A stretch of DNA of 64,000 nucleotides. It comes from Brevundimonas diminuta. Lineage in GTDB: Bacteria > Pseudomonadota > Alphaproteobacteria > Caulobacterales > Caulobacteraceae. Numbering within the stretch: the first letter of the stretch is position 1; each line of letters opens with the position of its first letter. Position numbers and translations under genes: made by a program. Below are positions 8,682 to 18,132 of the stretch, piece by piece. Location of the stretch: positions 558,001 to 622,000 of the forward strand of contig NZ_CP073063.1 of the NCBI RefSeq assembly GCF_022654015.1, read 5' to 3'. The notes beneath the pieces are model-generated. The model was not told the origin of the DNA and searched no databases. It saw only the letters and a list, made by a program, of their open reading frames with translations.

Positions 8682-10880
8682 TCAGGCGGCGGCCTTCTCC
8701 GGGGCGAACTTGCCGTAGAAGGTCTCGTTCTTCGCGGCCATGTCGCGCAGCAACTGCGGGACCTTGAAGCGGTCGCCGTAGGTCGCGGCCAGACGATCTG
8801 CGGTTTCGACGAACTTGGCCAGGCCGATGCCGTCGATCATGCTGATCGGACCGCCGGTCCAGGGCGCGAAGCCCCAGCCCAGGATGGCGCCCAGATCGGC
8901 TTCGCGCGGATCGTCTATGACGCCTTCTTCCCAGCAACGGGCCACTTCGACAGCCTGACGATACAGCAGGCGCGTCTTCAGCTCGTCGATCTGGGCGAAG
9001 GCCGTCGGCTCTTCCGGCTGGTCGATGCCCTTGGTGGTGGGGGCCAGTTCGCCCAGACCCTTCCAGATCGTCTTGGGCTTCTGATCGTAGTCGTAGAAGC
9101 CCTTGCCGTTCTTGCGGCCGAAGCGTCCGCCCTCGACCATCCTGGCGACGATGTCGGCGCCTTCCGACGGGACATATTTGTCGCCCAGGTCCAGCGCCGT
9201 CTGTTTGGCGATCTTGTAGGACAGGTCCAGGGCGACGTCGTCGTGCATCTCCAGCGGGCCGCGCGGCATGCCGGTCATGCGGCCGACATTGTCGATCAGG
9301 GCCGGGCCGTAGCCCTCTTCCAGCATCGCCATGCCTTCCATCAGGAAGGTGGAGAAGCAGCGCGAGGTGTAGAAACCACGGCTGTCGTTGACGACGATCG
9401 GCGTCTTCTTGATCTTCAGCACATAGTCCAGCGCCTTGGCGATGGCGGCCTGACCCGTCTTTTCGCCCAGGATGATCTCGACCAGCATCATCTTGTCGAC
9501 GGGCGAGAAGAAGTGGATACCGATGAAGTCCTCGGGCCGCACCGAGGCCTCGGCCAGGCCGGTGATCGGCAGAGTCGAGGTGTTGGAGCCGAAGACGGCG
9601 CCCTCGGCCAGTTGCGCCTCGGCGCGCTTGGTCACGTCAGCCTTGATCTCGCGGTTTTCGAACACGGCCTCGACGACCAGATCGGAACCCTTGATCAGCT
9701 CATAGTCGGTCGTCGCCGTGACCGAACCCAGCAGGGCGTCATACTTCTCCTGCGTCAGCTGACCACGCGACAGGCGCTTCTTCAGCAGTTCCTCGACGTG
9801 GGCCTTGCCCTTGTCAGCGGCTTCCTGAGTCTGGTCGATCAGGATGGTTTCGATGCCGGCCAGCGCCTGCACATAGGCGATGCCCGCGCCCATCATGCCG
9901 GCGCCGATGACGGTGACCTTCTTCGGATCGGACTTCGGCACGCCGGCCGGGCGAACGGCGCCCTTGTCCAGTTCCTGTTTGGACAGGAACAGCGAACGGA
10001 TCATGGCCTGGGCCTGCGGCGTCATCAGGGTCTTGATGAAGTAGCGGGTCTCGATGCGCAGGGCCGCGTCCATCGGCACCTGAGCGCCTTCGTAAACGGC
10101 CTTCATCAGGTTCACCACGGCCGGATAGTTGCCGTAGGACTGTTTGCGCAGCATGGCGTTGCCGACCATGAAGTTCTGGATGCCGGCCGGGTGATAGGGG
10201 CCGCCGCCGGGCAGTTTGAACGACTTCTCGTCCCAGGGCTGGACGGCCTTGCCGCCGTTCTTGATCCAAGCCTTGGCGGCCTCGACCGACTGGCCCTTTT
10301 CGACGACTTCATGGACGATGCCGGCGCCCTTGGCGTCGTTTGGTCGGAAGGATTTGCCCTCGCTCATCGCCATCATGGCGCTCTGGACGCCGACCAGACG
10401 GGTCAGGCGCTGGGTGCCGCCGCCGCCGGGGAACAGGCCGACCTTGATCTCGGGCAGGCCCAGCTGGATCTTGTTGTCGTTCTCGACCACGCGGTAGTGG
10501 GCCGCCAGGGTGAACTCCAGGCCGCCGCCCAAAGCCAGGCCGTTGATCGCGGCCGCGATCGGCTTGCCCGAGGTCTCCAGCGCACGGAAGGCGCCGTTCA
10601 GCTTCCAGCCGGCGTCGAACGCCTTTTGCAGGTCGCCGCCGCCCGACAGCACGCCGCCGGCCATGTCGCCCAGGTCCGCGCCGGCGCAGAAGCCCGAGGC
10701 CTTGCCCGAGGTGATGACGGCGCCCTTGATGGCGTCGTCGGTCTTGATGCGTTCGACCAGTTCGGGGATTTCCTTCATCACCGAGGACGTCAGGGTGTTC
10801 ATCGAACGGCCCGGAACGTCGAAGGTGATCAGGGCGATGCCGTCGGCGTCGACGTCGATCTTGAAGTTTTCCATATCCAT
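8682..10880 (-). CDS. fadJ: Fatty-acid oxidation multifunctional enzyme: enoyl-CoA hydratase / 3-hydroxyacyl-CoA dehydrogenase
   Basis: The protein has 732 residues. It catalyses the hydration and NAD-linked dehydrogenation steps of beta-oxidation. The N-terminal crotonase domain (about 5-190) has GFCAGADL at 63-70 and catalytic-type glutamates E122 (GGGLEF) and E144 (LPEIKVG). The Rossmann domain begins near 322 with IGAGMMGAG at 325-333, and [13 protein letters not shown] marks the dehydrogenase. The start is ATG 10880 behind CCGGGAGCAA. It lies 11 bases downstream of the thiolase gene, so the two form one operon. The symbol fadJ versus fadB is a convention here; the pairing with a FadA-type thiolase fits either. 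Confidence 0.93.
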   Translation of the reverse strand: MDMENFKIDVDADGIALITFDVPGRSMNTLTSSVMKEIPELVERIKTDDAIKGAVITSGKASGFCAGADLGDMAGGVLSGGGDLQKAFDAGWKLNGAFRALETSGKPIAAAINGLALGGGLEFTLAAHYRVVENDNKIQLGLPEIKVGLFPGGGGTQRLTRLVGVQSAMMAMSEGKSFRPNDAKGAGIVHEVVEKGQSVEAAKAWIKNGGKAVQPWDEKSFKLPGGGPYHPAGIQNFMVGNAMLRKQSYGNYPAVVNLMKAVYEGAQVPMDAALRIETRYFIKTLMTPQAQAMIRSLFLSKQELDKGAVRPAGVPKSDPKKVTVIGAGMMGAGIAYVQALAGIETILIDQTQEAADKGKAHVEELLKKRLSRGQLTQEKYDALLGSVTATTDYELIKGSDLVVEAVFENREIKADVTKRAEAQLAEGAVFGSNTSTLPITGLAEASVRPEDFIGIHFFSPVDKMMLVEIILGEKTGQAAIAKALDYVLKIKKTPIVVNDSRGFYTSRCFSTFLMEGMAMLEEGYGPALIDNVGRMTGMPRGPLEMHDDVALDLSYKIAKQTALDLGDKYVPSEGADIVARMVEGGRFGRKNGKGFYDYDQKPKTIWKGLGELAPTTKGIDQPEEPTAFAQIDELKTRLLYRQAVEVARCWEEGVIDDPREADLGAILGWGFAPWTGGPISMIDGIGLAKFVETADRLAATYGDRFKVPQLLRDMAAKNETFYGKFAPEKAAA

Positions 10881-10891
10881 TTGCTCCCGGA

Positions 10892-12097
10892 TCAGACGCG
10901 TTCGATGACGGTGGCGGTGCCCATGCCGCCGCCGATGCACAGGGTGACCAGAGCGGTCGACTTGTTCGAGCGCTCCAGCTCGTCCAGCGCGATGCCGGTG
11001 ATCATGGCGCCGGTGGCGCCGAGCGGGTGGCCCATCGAGATGCCGCCGCCGTTCACGTTCATCTTGGCGTGGTCGATGTTCAGCGCCTGCATGTAGCGCA
11101 GGACGACGGCGGCGAAGGCCTCGTTCAGCTCCCACAGGTCGATGTCGTCGGGCGTCATGCCCAGCTTGTTCAGCAGCTTGCGGGTCACATATTCAGGGCC
11201 GGTCAGCATGATCGACGGCTCCGAGCCGATCGAGGCGCCGCCCAGGATCTTGGCGCGCGGCTTCAGGCCCAGGGCCTGGCCGGCTTCCAGCGAACCGATC
11301 AGCACGCCGGCCGAACCATCGACGATGCCGGACGAGTTGCCCGGCGTGTGGACGTGATTGACGCGTTCGACCTCGGGGTAGCGCTGGTTGATCACGCCGT
11401 CGAAGGCCATTTCGCCCATCATGGCGAAGGAGGGGTTCAGGCCGCCGAGCGCCTGCATGTCCGTGTTCGGACGGATCGTCTCGTCATGATCCAAGATGGT
11501 CAGGCCCAGCTGGTCCTTGACGCCGATCACCGAATTCTTGAACCGGCCCTCGGCCCAGGCCTTGGCGGCGCGCTTGTGGCTTTCGACCGAATAGGCGTCC
11601 ACGTCGTCGCGGCTGAAGCCGTATTTGGTGGCGATCATGTCCGCCGAGACGCCCTGCGGCACGAAATAGGTCGGGAAGGCCGAGGAGGGGTCGGTCGGCC
11701 AGGCGCCCATGTCCGAACCCATCGGCACACGGCTCATGACCTCGACGCCGCCGCCGACGGCGAAGTCGGCCTCGCCGGACTTCACCTTGGCCGTCGCCAT
11801 GTTCACGGCTTCCAGGCCCGAGGCGCAGAAGCGGTTGATCTGGACGCCGGCCGTATATTGCGACCATCCCGCCGAGAGCACGGCGGTGCGCGCGATGTCG
11901 GCGCCCAGTTCGCCCACGGGCGTGACGCAGCCCAGGATGACGTCATCGACCTTGGAGGTGTCCAGGTCGTTGCGGTCGCGCAGGGCTTCCAGCACCTGGG
12001 TCGCCAGGCTGAGGCCGGTGATCTCGTGCAGCGAGCCGTCCTTCTTGCCCTTGCCGCGCGGCGTGCGGACGGCGTCGTAGATATAGGCGTCAGCCAT
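10892..12097 (-). CDS. fadA: Acetyl-CoA C-acyltransferase (beta-oxidation thiolase)
   Basis: The protein has 401 residues, usual for thiolases. It performs the final thiolytic step of beta-oxidation. The nucleophile is C91 in [12 protein letters not shown]357 in GHPLGATGA and C387 in CIGGGMG complete the active site, and NEAFA is the fourth conserved block. ATG 12097 begins [16 protein letters not shown]. It is first in the operon with the hydratase/dehydrogenase gene downstream. A row of three ACGT cores about 95-115 bases upstream is a candidate operator. Assignment to the degradative thiolase type rests on the operon partner and length. Confidence 0.93.
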   Translation of the reverse strand: MADAYIYDAVRTPRGKGKKDGSLHEITGLSLATQVLEALRDRNDLDTSKVDDVILGCVTPVGELGADIARTAVLSAGWSQYTAGVQINRFCASGLEAVNMATAKVKSGEADFAVGGGVEVMSRVPMGSDMGAWPTDPSSAFPTYFVPQGVSADMIATKYGFSRDDVDAYSVESHKRAAKAWAEGRFKNSVIGVKDQLGLTILDHDETIRPNTDMQALGGLNPSFAMMGEMAFDGVINQRYPEVERVNHVHTPGNSSGIVDGSAGVLIGSLEAGQALGLKPRAKILGGASIGSEPSIMLTGPEYVTRKLLNKLGMTPDDIDLWELNEAFAAVVLRYMQALNIDHAKMNVNGGGISMGHPLGATGAMITGIALDELERSNKSTALVTLCIGGGMGTATVIERV

Positions 12098-12190
12098 GGA
12101 AGTGCGTCTCCATCTTTGGGCCCATCCTCAACGTGCGGCAGGTCGCGGCACGACGGACAGGGCGGTTCCAAGCGTGGACGCCAAGAACCC

Positions 12191-12210
12191 TACGTTTACG
12201 TCAACGTCAA
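12191..12210. promoter_or_regulatory. Candidate operator of the beta-oxidation operon (tandem ACGT cores)
   Basis: The 20 bases read TACGTTTACGTCAACGTCAA, with ACGT at three positions spaced six bases apart. This resembles the TTnACGTnnACGTnAA-like sites described for MerR-family LiuR regulators of branched-chain and fatty acid degradation in proteobacteria. It lies about 95 bases upstream of the thiolase start in a 204-base gap. The match is from memory of the motif and no regulator gene is in the window. Confidence 0.45.
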
Positions 12211-12301
12211 GTAATAAGCCGCGTGATCGCGGCCGCTTGAGGCGGATGCTTCGACGGACTGACGGTATGAGAGCGTGGGAACGCCGGCCGAGCGCCCGCG
12301 G

Positions 12302-12523
12302 TCAGCGCGGCGGAATACGAGTGGCTGCGCCGGTGATCTTGCAGGCGTACTCGGTCTGCGGACGCCCGGTCTGAACGCCCGTCGGCGTTAGAATGCCTTG
12401 GTCCCGCGTGCAGGCCGCTTCCAGGGCGTTCAGTTCCTGCTGATAGCTATTGGTCGCCCCCATCGTGCCGCAGCCCGAAAGCAGCGGCAGGACGACGGCG
12501 GCGGAAAGGATGAGGATACGCAT
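12302..12523 (-). CDS. Small putative lipoprotein (73 aa)
   Basis: MRILILSAAVVLPLLSGCG is a clear lipoprotein signal with lipobox LSGC. The start at 12523 is chosen over an open upstream ATG (12550) because AGGGAGCACC precedes it and the signal peptide becomes N-terminal. The mature part is about 55 residues with two further cysteines (AACTRDQG and YACKITG) that could form a disulfide. It follows the sugar dehydrogenase gene on the same strand with a 58-base gap. The family is unrecognised; an envelope location is inferred. Confidence 0.7.
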   Translation of the reverse strand: MRILILSAAVVLPLLSGCGTMGATNSYQQELNALEAACTRDQGILTPTGVQTGRPQTEYACKITGAATRIPPR

Positions 12524-12581
12524 GGTTTGGTGCTCCCTTTGGAGCGTCAACCGCTCCGCATAGCCCCCCGGCCCTCGAAGA

Positions 12582-13817
12582 CTACTGCGCTGCGGCCAGC
12601 CTGACCAGCTTGCCGTTCTGCTCGTCGGTGATGGCCCAGACCGATCCGTCGGCGCCGACCGCCACGTCGCGAATGCGTTCGCCCAGGTCCGTCAGCAGGC
12701 GCTCTTCACCCACCACCCGGTCGTTCTGGATGACCAGACGCGCGATATGTTTTTCCTTCAGGCCTGCGACTAGCAGGTTGCCGTCCCAGCTGGGGAACAT
12801 AGCGCCCTGATAGAAGGTGGCGCCGCCGGGCGCGATCACCGGATCCCAGTAATAGACGGGCTGTTCGGTGCCGTCCTTTTTCGTCGCGCCGCTGTTGATC
12901 GCGCCGCCCGCATATTCGACCCCGTAGGCCGCATCCGGCCAGCCGTAGTTGGCGCCGGCCTTGTCCAGATTGACCTCGTCGCCGCCGCGCGTGCCGTGTT
13001 CGATGGTCCAGATGGCGCCCGTTCTCGGTTGGACGGCGACGCCCTGAACGTTGCGGTGTCCAAGGCTCCAGATTTCCGGCAGGGCGCCGGCGCGGCCGAC
13101 GAAGGGGTTGTCCTGCGGGACTGTGCCGTCGGCGTTGATGCGGATGGTCTTGCCCATGTGCGAGCCCAGATCCTGCGCCTGGGGCCGCATCGGCTTGTCC
13201 GAGCGTTCGCCTAGGGTGATGAACAGCTTGCCGTCCGGCGTGAAGGCCAGGGACGACCCGAAATGCTTGTCGCCGTCATAGACGGGCAAGGCGCGGAAGA
13301 TGACCTGGACGTTCTCGACGCGCGATCCGTCGTCCGACAGACGCCCGCGCGCGACCGATGTGGCGTTGCCGCCCTCGCGGGGTTCCGCATAGCTCCAATA
13401 GATCATACGATCCTGCGCGAAGCTCGGTCCGACGACGACGTCCAGCAGGCCGCCTTGACCGCGCGCATCGACGGCGGGCAGGCCCGTGACCGGTTCGCCG
13501 ACCTGGCCCTGGGCGGTGATGATGCGCAGACGGCCCGGCTTTTCAGTCACCAGCCAGCGACCGTCGGGCAGGGCCGCCAGACCCCAGGGGTGGACAAGGC
13601 CCGAGGCGACCACCGTGTGGGTCATGGCCTGTTCGGTCTTGACGCCCGGCGCGCGGGTCTGGCCGGCGAAGGCCGGTTGCTGATCGGGATTGTTCGCCGG
13701 ACGGGTTTCCAGCGGGGCCCCGGCCTGAGGCGCAGCGCCGGGGCTTTCGCTATTTGCGCCACAGGCGGCGGCGAGAACGAGCAGGGATGTCGAGGCGGCG
13801 GCGACGATCAAGCGCAT
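12582..13817 (-). CDS. PQQ-dependent aldose sugar dehydrogenase-like lipoprotein (YliI/Asd type)
   Basis: The protein has 411 residues. A lipoprotein signal ends LAAACG, followed by a Pro/Gln-rich linker to about residue 60. The remainder is a soluble six-bladed propeller of the GSDH/YliI family, with PWGLAALPDGRWLVTEK, GLPAVDARGQGGLLDV, IWSLGHRNVQG and EHGTRGGDEVN. These blocks hold the PQQ and calcium contacts in the family. It oxidises aldose sugars in the periplasm if PQQ is supplied; no pqq genes are in the window. An EcfG-like promoter lies 41-66 bases upstream. Family is firm, sugar specificity unknown. Confidence 0.88.
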   Translation of the reverse strand: MRLIVAAASTSLLVLAAACGANSESPGAAPQAGAPLETRPANNPDQQPAFAGQTRAPGVKTEQAMTHTVVASGLVHPWGLAALPDGRWLVTEKPGRLRIITAQGQVGEPVTGLPAVDARGQGGLLDVVVGPSFAQDRMIYWSYAEPREGGNATSVARGRLSDDGSRVENVQVIFRALPVYDGDKHFGSSLAFTPDGKLFITLGERSDKPMRPQAQDLGSHMGKTIRINADGTVPQDNPFVGRAGALPEIWSLGHRNVQGVAVQPRTGAIWTIEHGTRGGDEVNLDKAGANYGWPDAAYGVEYAGGAINSGATKKDGTEQPVYYWDPVIAPGGATFYQGAMFPSWDGNLLVAGLKEKHIARLVIQNDRVVGEERLLTDLGERIRDVAVGADGSVWAITDEQNGKLVRLAAAQ

Positions 13818-13857
13818 GAAGAGCGAACTCCGGCTGGGCTCAGGGCAGTCGTTAGGA

Positions 13858-13883
13858 AACGGCGAGGCCAGCGTTACCGTTCC
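13858..13883 (-). promoter_or_regulatory. Candidate EcfG (general stress sigma) promoter of the sugar dehydrogenase gene
   Basis: On the minus strand GGAAC (13883-13879), a 17-base spacer and CGTT (13861-13858) match the GGAAC-N16/17-CGTT consensus of alphaproteobacterial EcfG sigma factors. The predicted start near 13851 leaves a leader of about 34 bases. Confidence 0.55.
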
Positions 13884-14005
13884 TGCCGCAAGGCGTCTTG
13901 CGCTCTATCGCCGCAGGTTCTGGTCCGAGACGACTTGAACCGCGCGCCCGACGGCGATATAGGCACGCCTCTTTCGCGCTGGCCCCGGCCGCGCGCAGGG
14001 TCCGG

Positions 14006-14082
14006 GACTGGGTAGCTCAGATGGTTAGAGCGGTGGATTCATAACCCACAGGTCGGCGGTTCGATCCCGCCTCCAGTCACCA
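14006..14082 (+). tRNA. tRNA-Met (anticodon CAT)
   Basis: The 77-base cloverleaf has acceptor GACTGGG (14006-14012) pairing with TCCAGTC (14072-14078; one G-U), discriminator A and encoded CCA at 14080-14082. The anticodon loop is TTCATAA with CAT at 14040-14042. The T arm is GGCGG TTCGATC CCGCC. The CAT anticodon also occurs in tRNA-Ile2, where C34 becomes lysidine. Elongator Met is preferred from the overall loop sequence, not proven. It is not initiator-like, because the anticodon stem lacks three consecutive GC pairs at its base. The 31-39 pair is an A-C mismatch. Confidence 0.93.
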
Positions 14083-14158
14083 CCTCACGCCTGACTGCAA
14101 CCTGCGCCGTTGTGCTGCGTTTTTCGGTCGAGCTTTCAACCTTGACCGGAGTTTCGTC

Positions 14159-14470
14159 GTGACGATCCGAACCAAAGCCCTGATGGCGGCCGTCGCCGCA
14201 ATGACGCTGGGCGCGGCCGCCTGCACCCAGGCCGAGCAGGAAAAGACCGAGGCGCATGCCGAGGCTGCGGCCGACAAGACGGCCGATGTGGCGTCTCAGG
14301 CCGGCGAAGTGATCGAGGGCGGCGCGATGAAGGCGGCGCAGGCGGTCGAGAGCGGCGCCGGCAAGGTCGCCGACAAGCTGGAAAACGAACAGGCGGAAGC
14401 GGCGGCCGAGGGCAAGCCGGGCGCGATTAATCCCGCGACCGATCAGCGCGTGCCGGCCAATAACAACTGA
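14159..14470 (+). CDS. Small Ala/Glu-rich putative lipoprotein (103 aa)
   Basis: The start is GTG 14159, giving MTIRTKALMAAVAAMTLGAAACTQAEQ, a signal peptide with a lipobox-like AAAC. The mature region is Ala, Glu and Lys rich with repeated amphipathic helix patterns (KTADVASQAGEVIEG, KAAQAVESGAGKVADKLENEQAEAAAEG), as in entericidin/YtxH-type envelope helices. It lies 76 bases after the tRNA and converges on the thioredoxin gene with a 6-base gap. No specific function can be given. Confidence 0.65.
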   Translation: MTIRTKALMAAVAAMTLGAAACTQAEQEKTEAHAEAAADKTADVASQAGEVIEGGAMKAAQAVESGAGKVADKLENEQAEAAAEGKPGAINPATDQRVPANNN

Positions 14471-14476
14471 AGTCGA

Positions 14477-15142
14477 TCAGGCGGGGGGCGGCGCTGCGCC
14501 CTCCGCTAGGATCGCATCGATCAGGGCGCGGGCTTCCTGGCTGGACCAGTCCGCCTCGCCTCTCATGACTGCGCGGATGCGGCCCTGACGGTCCAGGACG
14601 ATGGTCTGCGGCATGGCGCCCTTGCCGGGAAACTCGAACGGCAACTGGAACTTGACGTCGCTGTAGAAGGGCAGGGGCGCGTGGTCGGCCAAGAAGCGTT
14701 TCGCCTCGGCTGCGGCGTCGGGCGTGGCGTCGACATTGATCGGCAGGACAACCAGATCCTCCTTCGTCTCATAAGCCTTCGCCAGCGCCTGGAGCGTGGG
14801 CATCTCCGCCTTGCACGGCGCGCACCACATCGCCCAAAGATTCACGACCACGACCTTTCCCTGAAATACCGAGAAACGAACGGCCGTCCCGGTGCGGTCG
14901 CGAAACGCGTATTCGGGCGCTGACTTGGCCTCGGCCGGGGTCGACAGCGCGGCCAGGGATCCGACCGCGAAGCGCGCCAGGTCGCTTTTTGGCGCCGCAG
15001 CGGCGGTTGTGGTTTGTTCGACTTGCGCCTTCTGGCGATGATTGGCGTATAGCGACATCGCCATGCCGCCGGCGCCGGCGATGGTGCTGACGACGACGAC
15101 CGCGCCGACGACCGCCCAGATCGCCTTTCTTGAGCCGCTCAT
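14477..15142 (-). CDS. TlpA-like membrane-anchored thioredoxin-fold protein
   Basis: The protein has 221 residues. One N-terminal membrane helix (8-30) places the rest in the periplasm. The thioredoxin fold contains the redox motif WCAPC with C107 and C110, and cis-Pro in GAMPQTI. The TlpA/ResE/DsbE group reduces periplasmic disulfides or helps cytochrome c or oxidase assembly. The start at 15142 is chosen because GAAGAAGG lies upstream; a TTG at 15169 is possible. Its ATG overlaps the divergent argH ATG (CATG at 15140-15143), an arrangement also seen for tlpA-like genes next to argH in relatives from memory. Confidence 0.88.
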   Translation of the reverse strand: MSGSRKAIWAVVGAVVVVSTIAGAGGMAMSLYANHRQKAQVEQTTTAAAAPKSDLARFAVGSLAALSTPAEAKSAPEYAFRDRTGTAVRFSVFQGKVVVVNLWAMWCAPCKAEMPTLQALAKAYETKEDLVVLPINVDATPDAAAEAKRFLADHAPLPFYSDVKFQLPFEFPGKGAMPQTIVLDRQGRIRAVMRGEADWSSQEARALIDAILAEGAAPPPA

Positions 15143-16580
15143 GACCGAAACACCTTCTTCCGACGCCAATCCATCCGGCGGTTCGACTGCGCCGGTGAAG
15201 CCCGCGGGTCAAGACATGTGGGGCGGACGCTTTTCGTCGCGCCCCGCCGAGATCATGCAGGCGATCAACGTCTCCATCGGCGTTGACCAGCGCCTGTGGC
15301 GTCAGGATCTGGCCGGGTCACGGGCCCACTGCCGCATGCTGGCCAAGCAGGGCATCATTGCGCAGGGCGATGCGGACGCGATCCTGGGCGGGCTGGACGC
15401 CATCCAGTCCGAGATCGAGGCCGGGACCTTCCCCTTCCGCGATCAGTTCGAGGACATCCACATGAATGTGGAGGCGCGCCTCAATGAACTGATCGGCGAG
15501 CCGTCCGGCCGGCTGCACACGGCGCGCAGCCGCAACGATCAGGTCGCGGTCGATTTCCGCCTGTGGGTCCGCGACGCCTGCGATCGCTCGGTGGCGCAGT
15601 TGAGGGCCTTGCAGGGCGCCCTGCTGACGCGCGCTGAACAGCATGCCGGCGACCTGATGCCCGGCTTCACCCATTTGCAGACGGCTCAGCCCGTGACCCT
15701 GGGCCACCATCTGATGGCCTATGTCGAGATGTTCGGGCGCGACGCCGGACGTTTCGCCGACGCCCGCGCCCGGATGAACGAAAGCCCGCTGGGGGCGGCG
15801 GCCCTGGCCGGTTCGCCCTTCCCCATCGATCGTCAGGCGACGGCGGCGGATCTGGGATTCGACCGGCCGATGGCCAACAGCCTGGACGCCGTGTCGGACC
15901 GCGACTTCGCGCTGGAAAGCCTGGCGGCCGCCTCGATCACCGCGGGGCATCTGTCGCGCTTGGCCGAGGAGATCGTGGTGTGGATGACGCCGATGTTCGG
16001 TTTCGCCAGACTGCCCGATGACCTGACCACCGGCTCGTCGATCATGCCGCAGAAGCGCAACCCCGACGCCGCCGAACTGGTGCGGGCCAAGACCGGGCGG
16101 ATCATGGGTTCGCTGGTCGCCCTGTCCACGGTGATGAAGGGCCTGCCGCTGGCCTATTCCAAGGACATGCAGGAGGACAAGCCGCCGGTGTTCGAGGCGT
16201 TCGACGCCCTGGACTTGGCCCTGGTCGCCATGACGGCGATGGTATCGGCGCTGCAACCGAATACCGAGCGGATGGCCCAGGCGGCGGGCGCGGGATTTTC
16301 GACCGCGACGGATTTGGCCGATTGGCTGGTGCGCGAACTCAACCTGCCGTTCCGAAAGGCGCACCATGTGACGGGAGCGGCGGTCAAACAGGCAGAGACG
16401 CTGGGCGTGGATCTGTCGCAACTGCCGCTGGAAGAAATGCAGAAACTGGAGCCGGGGATCACCGAAGCGGTTTACAAGGTGCTGACCGCCGAGGCTTCGT
16501 GCCAAAGCCGCCAAAGCTATGGCGGAACCGCGCCGGAACAGGTCCGTGCGCGCATCGCCGACTGGAGAGACCGCCTGTGA
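15141..16580 (+). CDS. argH: Argininosuccinate lyase
   Basis: The protein has 479 residues. It cleaves argininosuccinate to arginine and fumarate, the last step of arginine synthesis. Family features are [14 protein letters not shown] (the usual N-terminal core, here at residues 26-39), [24 protein letters not shown]-like [13 protein letters not shown], and the fumarase/lyase signature [13 protein letters not shown] containing the catalytic-loop serine. The chosen ATG gives a 25-residue Ser/Pro-rich extension. ATG 15216 at MWGGRF is an alternative but lacks a ribosome site. The stop overlaps the lptM start (GTGA). Confidence 0.96.
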   Translation: MTETPSSDANPSGGSTAPVKPAGQDMWGGRFSSRPAEIMQAINVSIGVDQRLWRQDLAGSRAHCRMLAKQGIIAQGDADAILGGLDAIQSEIEAGTFPFRDQFEDIHMNVEARLNELIGEPSGRLHTARSRNDQVAVDFRLWVRDACDRSVAQLRALQGALLTRAEQHAGDLMPGFTHLQTAQPVTLGHHLMAYVEMFGRDAGRFADARARMNESPLGAAALAGSPFPIDRQATAADLGFDRPMANSLDAVSDRDFALESLAAASITAGHLSRLAEEIVVWMTPMFGFARLPDDLTTGSSIMPQKRNPDAAELVRAKTGRIMGSLVALSTVMKGLPLAYSKDMQEDKPPVFEAFDALDLALVAMTAMVSALQPNTERMAQAAGAGFSTATDLADWLVRELNLPFRKAHHVTGAAVKQAETLGVDLSQLPLEEMQKLEPGITEAVYKVLTAEASCQSRQSYGGTAPEQVRARIADWRDRL

Positions 16581-16807
16581 AAAAGACACTCATCGTCGCG
16601 GGCGCGCTTGCCCTTCTGACCTCCGCCTGCGGCCGGATGGCTGATCTGGAATCGCCGGTGCGCGAGACCGAGCGTGCGCCGCGCAGCAGCCGTGCGCCGG
16701 GTCTGCCCGAGCCGGCGACCATGAACCGTCCGTCCAGCAGCGTGCCGATCGACGGCGGCCCGTCCAACCCGATCGGCGCCGGCGCCGCCCAGAACGACCC
16801 GCGGTAA
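16577..16807 (+). CDS. lptM: LptM-like small lipoprotein
   Basis: The protein has 76 residues and starts at GTG 16577, overlapping the argH stop. [20 protein letters not shown] is a lipoprotein signal with lipobox TSAC at about residue 18. The short mature part is Pro/Ser rich. LptM (YifL) lipoproteins sit between argH or cyaY and lysA/dapF in many proteobacteria and assist disulfide maturation of the LptD/E LPS translocon. The call is from position, size and lipobox; the mature sequence is too variable to prove it. Confidence 0.75.
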   Translation: MKKTLIVAGALALLTSACGRMADLESPVRETERAPRSSRAPGLPEPATMNRPSSSVPIDGGPSNPIGAGAAQNDPR

Positions 16808-16808
16808 G

Positions 16809-18083
16809 TTGCACCATTTCGACCTGAAGGACGGCGCCCTCCATGCCGAGGGCGTGCCGCTGGAGCTGATCGCGGACGAGGTCGGCACGCCGGCCTATGT
16901 CTATTCCACCGCGACGCTGAAGCGGCATTACGGCCTGCTGCGCGCCGCCGCAGATGCGCATCGGGACGCTCTGGGCGAGGCCCTGATCGCCTTTGCGGTC
17001 AAGGCCAACTCCAACCTGTCGGTGTTGGCGACCCTGGCGAAACTGGGGTCCGGCGCGGACACCGTCTCCGAGGGCGAAATTCGCCGCGCTTTGGCCGCCG
17101 GGGTGCCGTCCGACCGGATCATCTTCTCCGGCGTCGGCAAGACCGATGTGGAAATGGCCTTCGCCATCAGCGTCGGCGTGCGTCAGATCAACGTCGAATC
17201 CGGCGCCGAGCTGGATCGGCTGATCACCGTCGCGGCCATGATGGACGCGTCGCCCGCCATCGCCGTTCGGGTCAATCCGAACGTGGGCGCCGGCGGTCAC
17301 GCCAAGATCACCACGGGCGGCAAGGGCGACAAGTTCGGCGTGCCGGTTGAGGAGGCGATGGATCTCTATGCCCGCGCCTCGGCCTCGCCCCATGTCACGC
17401 CCGTCGGACTGGCCTGCCACATCGGCAGCCAGATCACCGACCTTAAGCCGCTGAAGGCCGCCTTCGAGGTCTTGGCGGACATGACGCGCAAACTGCGGGC
17501 GCAGGGTCATGCCGTGACCCGGCTGGATTTGGGAGGCGGGCTGGGCGTGCCCTATTCCGGCGGGACCGAGCCGCCATCGCCGGCCGAATATGTCGCCATG
17601 GCCGCCCGGGTTCTGAACGGGCTGGATGTCGAGGCGGCGTTCGAGCCGGGCCGGCTGCTGGCCGCCAACGCCGGTGTGCTGCTCAGCCAGGTGATCCAGG
17701 TCAACGAACGCTCGGACGGACGGCGCTTTCTGGTGCTGGACGCGGCGATGAACGACCTGATGCGGCCGGCGCTGTACGACGCCTTCCACGACATCCAGCC
17801 GGTCAATCCGCGCGGGGGCGGGGCGACGTCCTATGATGTGGTCGGGCCGGTGTGCGAGACGGGCGACACCTTCGCGCGCGACCGCGCGCTGCCGCCGCTG
17901 GAGGCCGAGGACCTGATCGTCTTCACCGGCGCCGGGGCTTACGGCGCGGTGATGTCCAGCGAATACAACAGCCGGCCCTTGATCCCCGAGGTGTTGGTGG
18001 ATGGCGATCAGTGGGCCGTGATCCGGCCACGCCCGACCTATGAAGAGATGTTGGATCGCGAGCCGTTCGCCGATTGGCTTTGA
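16809..18083 (+). CDS. lysA: Diaminopimelate decarboxylase
   Basis: The protein has 424 residues. This PLP enzyme makes lysine from meso-diaminopimelate. The PLP lysine is K65 in FAVKANSN; HIGSQI, the GGG of LDLGGGLGVPY, EPGR and the active-site Cys in GPVCETGD are all present. The start is TTG 16809, one base after the lptM stop. Co-transcription with argH and lptM is likely. A short AT-rich gap with a palindrome follows. Confidence 0.96.
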   Translation: MHHFDLKDGALHAEGVPLELIADEVGTPAYVYSTATLKRHYGLLRAAADAHRDALGEALIAFAVKANSNLSVLATLAKLGSGADTVSEGEIRRALAAGVPSDRIIFSGVGKTDVEMAFAISVGVRQINVESGAELDRLITVAAMMDASPAIAVRVNPNVGAGGHAKITTGGKGDKFGVPVEEAMDLYARASASPHVTPVGLACHIGSQITDLKPLKAAFEVLADMTRKLRAQGHAVTRLDLGGGLGVPYSGGTEPPSPAEYVAMAARVLNGLDVEAAFEPGRLLAANAGVLLSQVIQVNERSDGRRFLVLDAAMNDLMRPALYDAFHDIQPVNPRGGGATSYDVVGPVCETGDTFARDRALPPLEAEDLIVFTGAGAYGAVMSSEYNSRPLIPEVLVDGDQWAVIRPRPTYEEMLDREPFADWL

Positions 18084-18101
18084 TCGCCGATTCTTCTCGA
18101 C

Positions 18102-18116
18102 TGTTATAAAGTAACA
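18102..18116. promoter_or_regulatory. Zur-like palindrome upstream of membrane transporter gene
   Basis: TGTTA (18102-18106), five bases, TAACA (18112-18116). The 15-mer TGTTATAAAGTAACA resembles the GTTATAnnnTAAC-type boxes I recall for Zur in alphaproteobacteria. It lies 17 bases before the ATG of the membrane protein, where a bound repressor would block transcription. Motif identity is from memory only. Confidence 0.45.
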
Positions 18117-18132
18117 CGCTATAGGGCCGATC

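Noticed and set aside
8493..11096. 867-codon open frame on the plus strand
   Set aside because: It lies antisense to the fadJ-like gene, with no domain and His/Gly/Ala/Gln-rich low-quality sequence, the usual product of high-GC antisense frames.
14006..14082. tRNA-Ile2 (CAT with lysidine) instead of Met
   Set aside because: Possible from the anticodon alone; the rest of the molecule looks more like elongator Met. Needs tilS-identity analysis.
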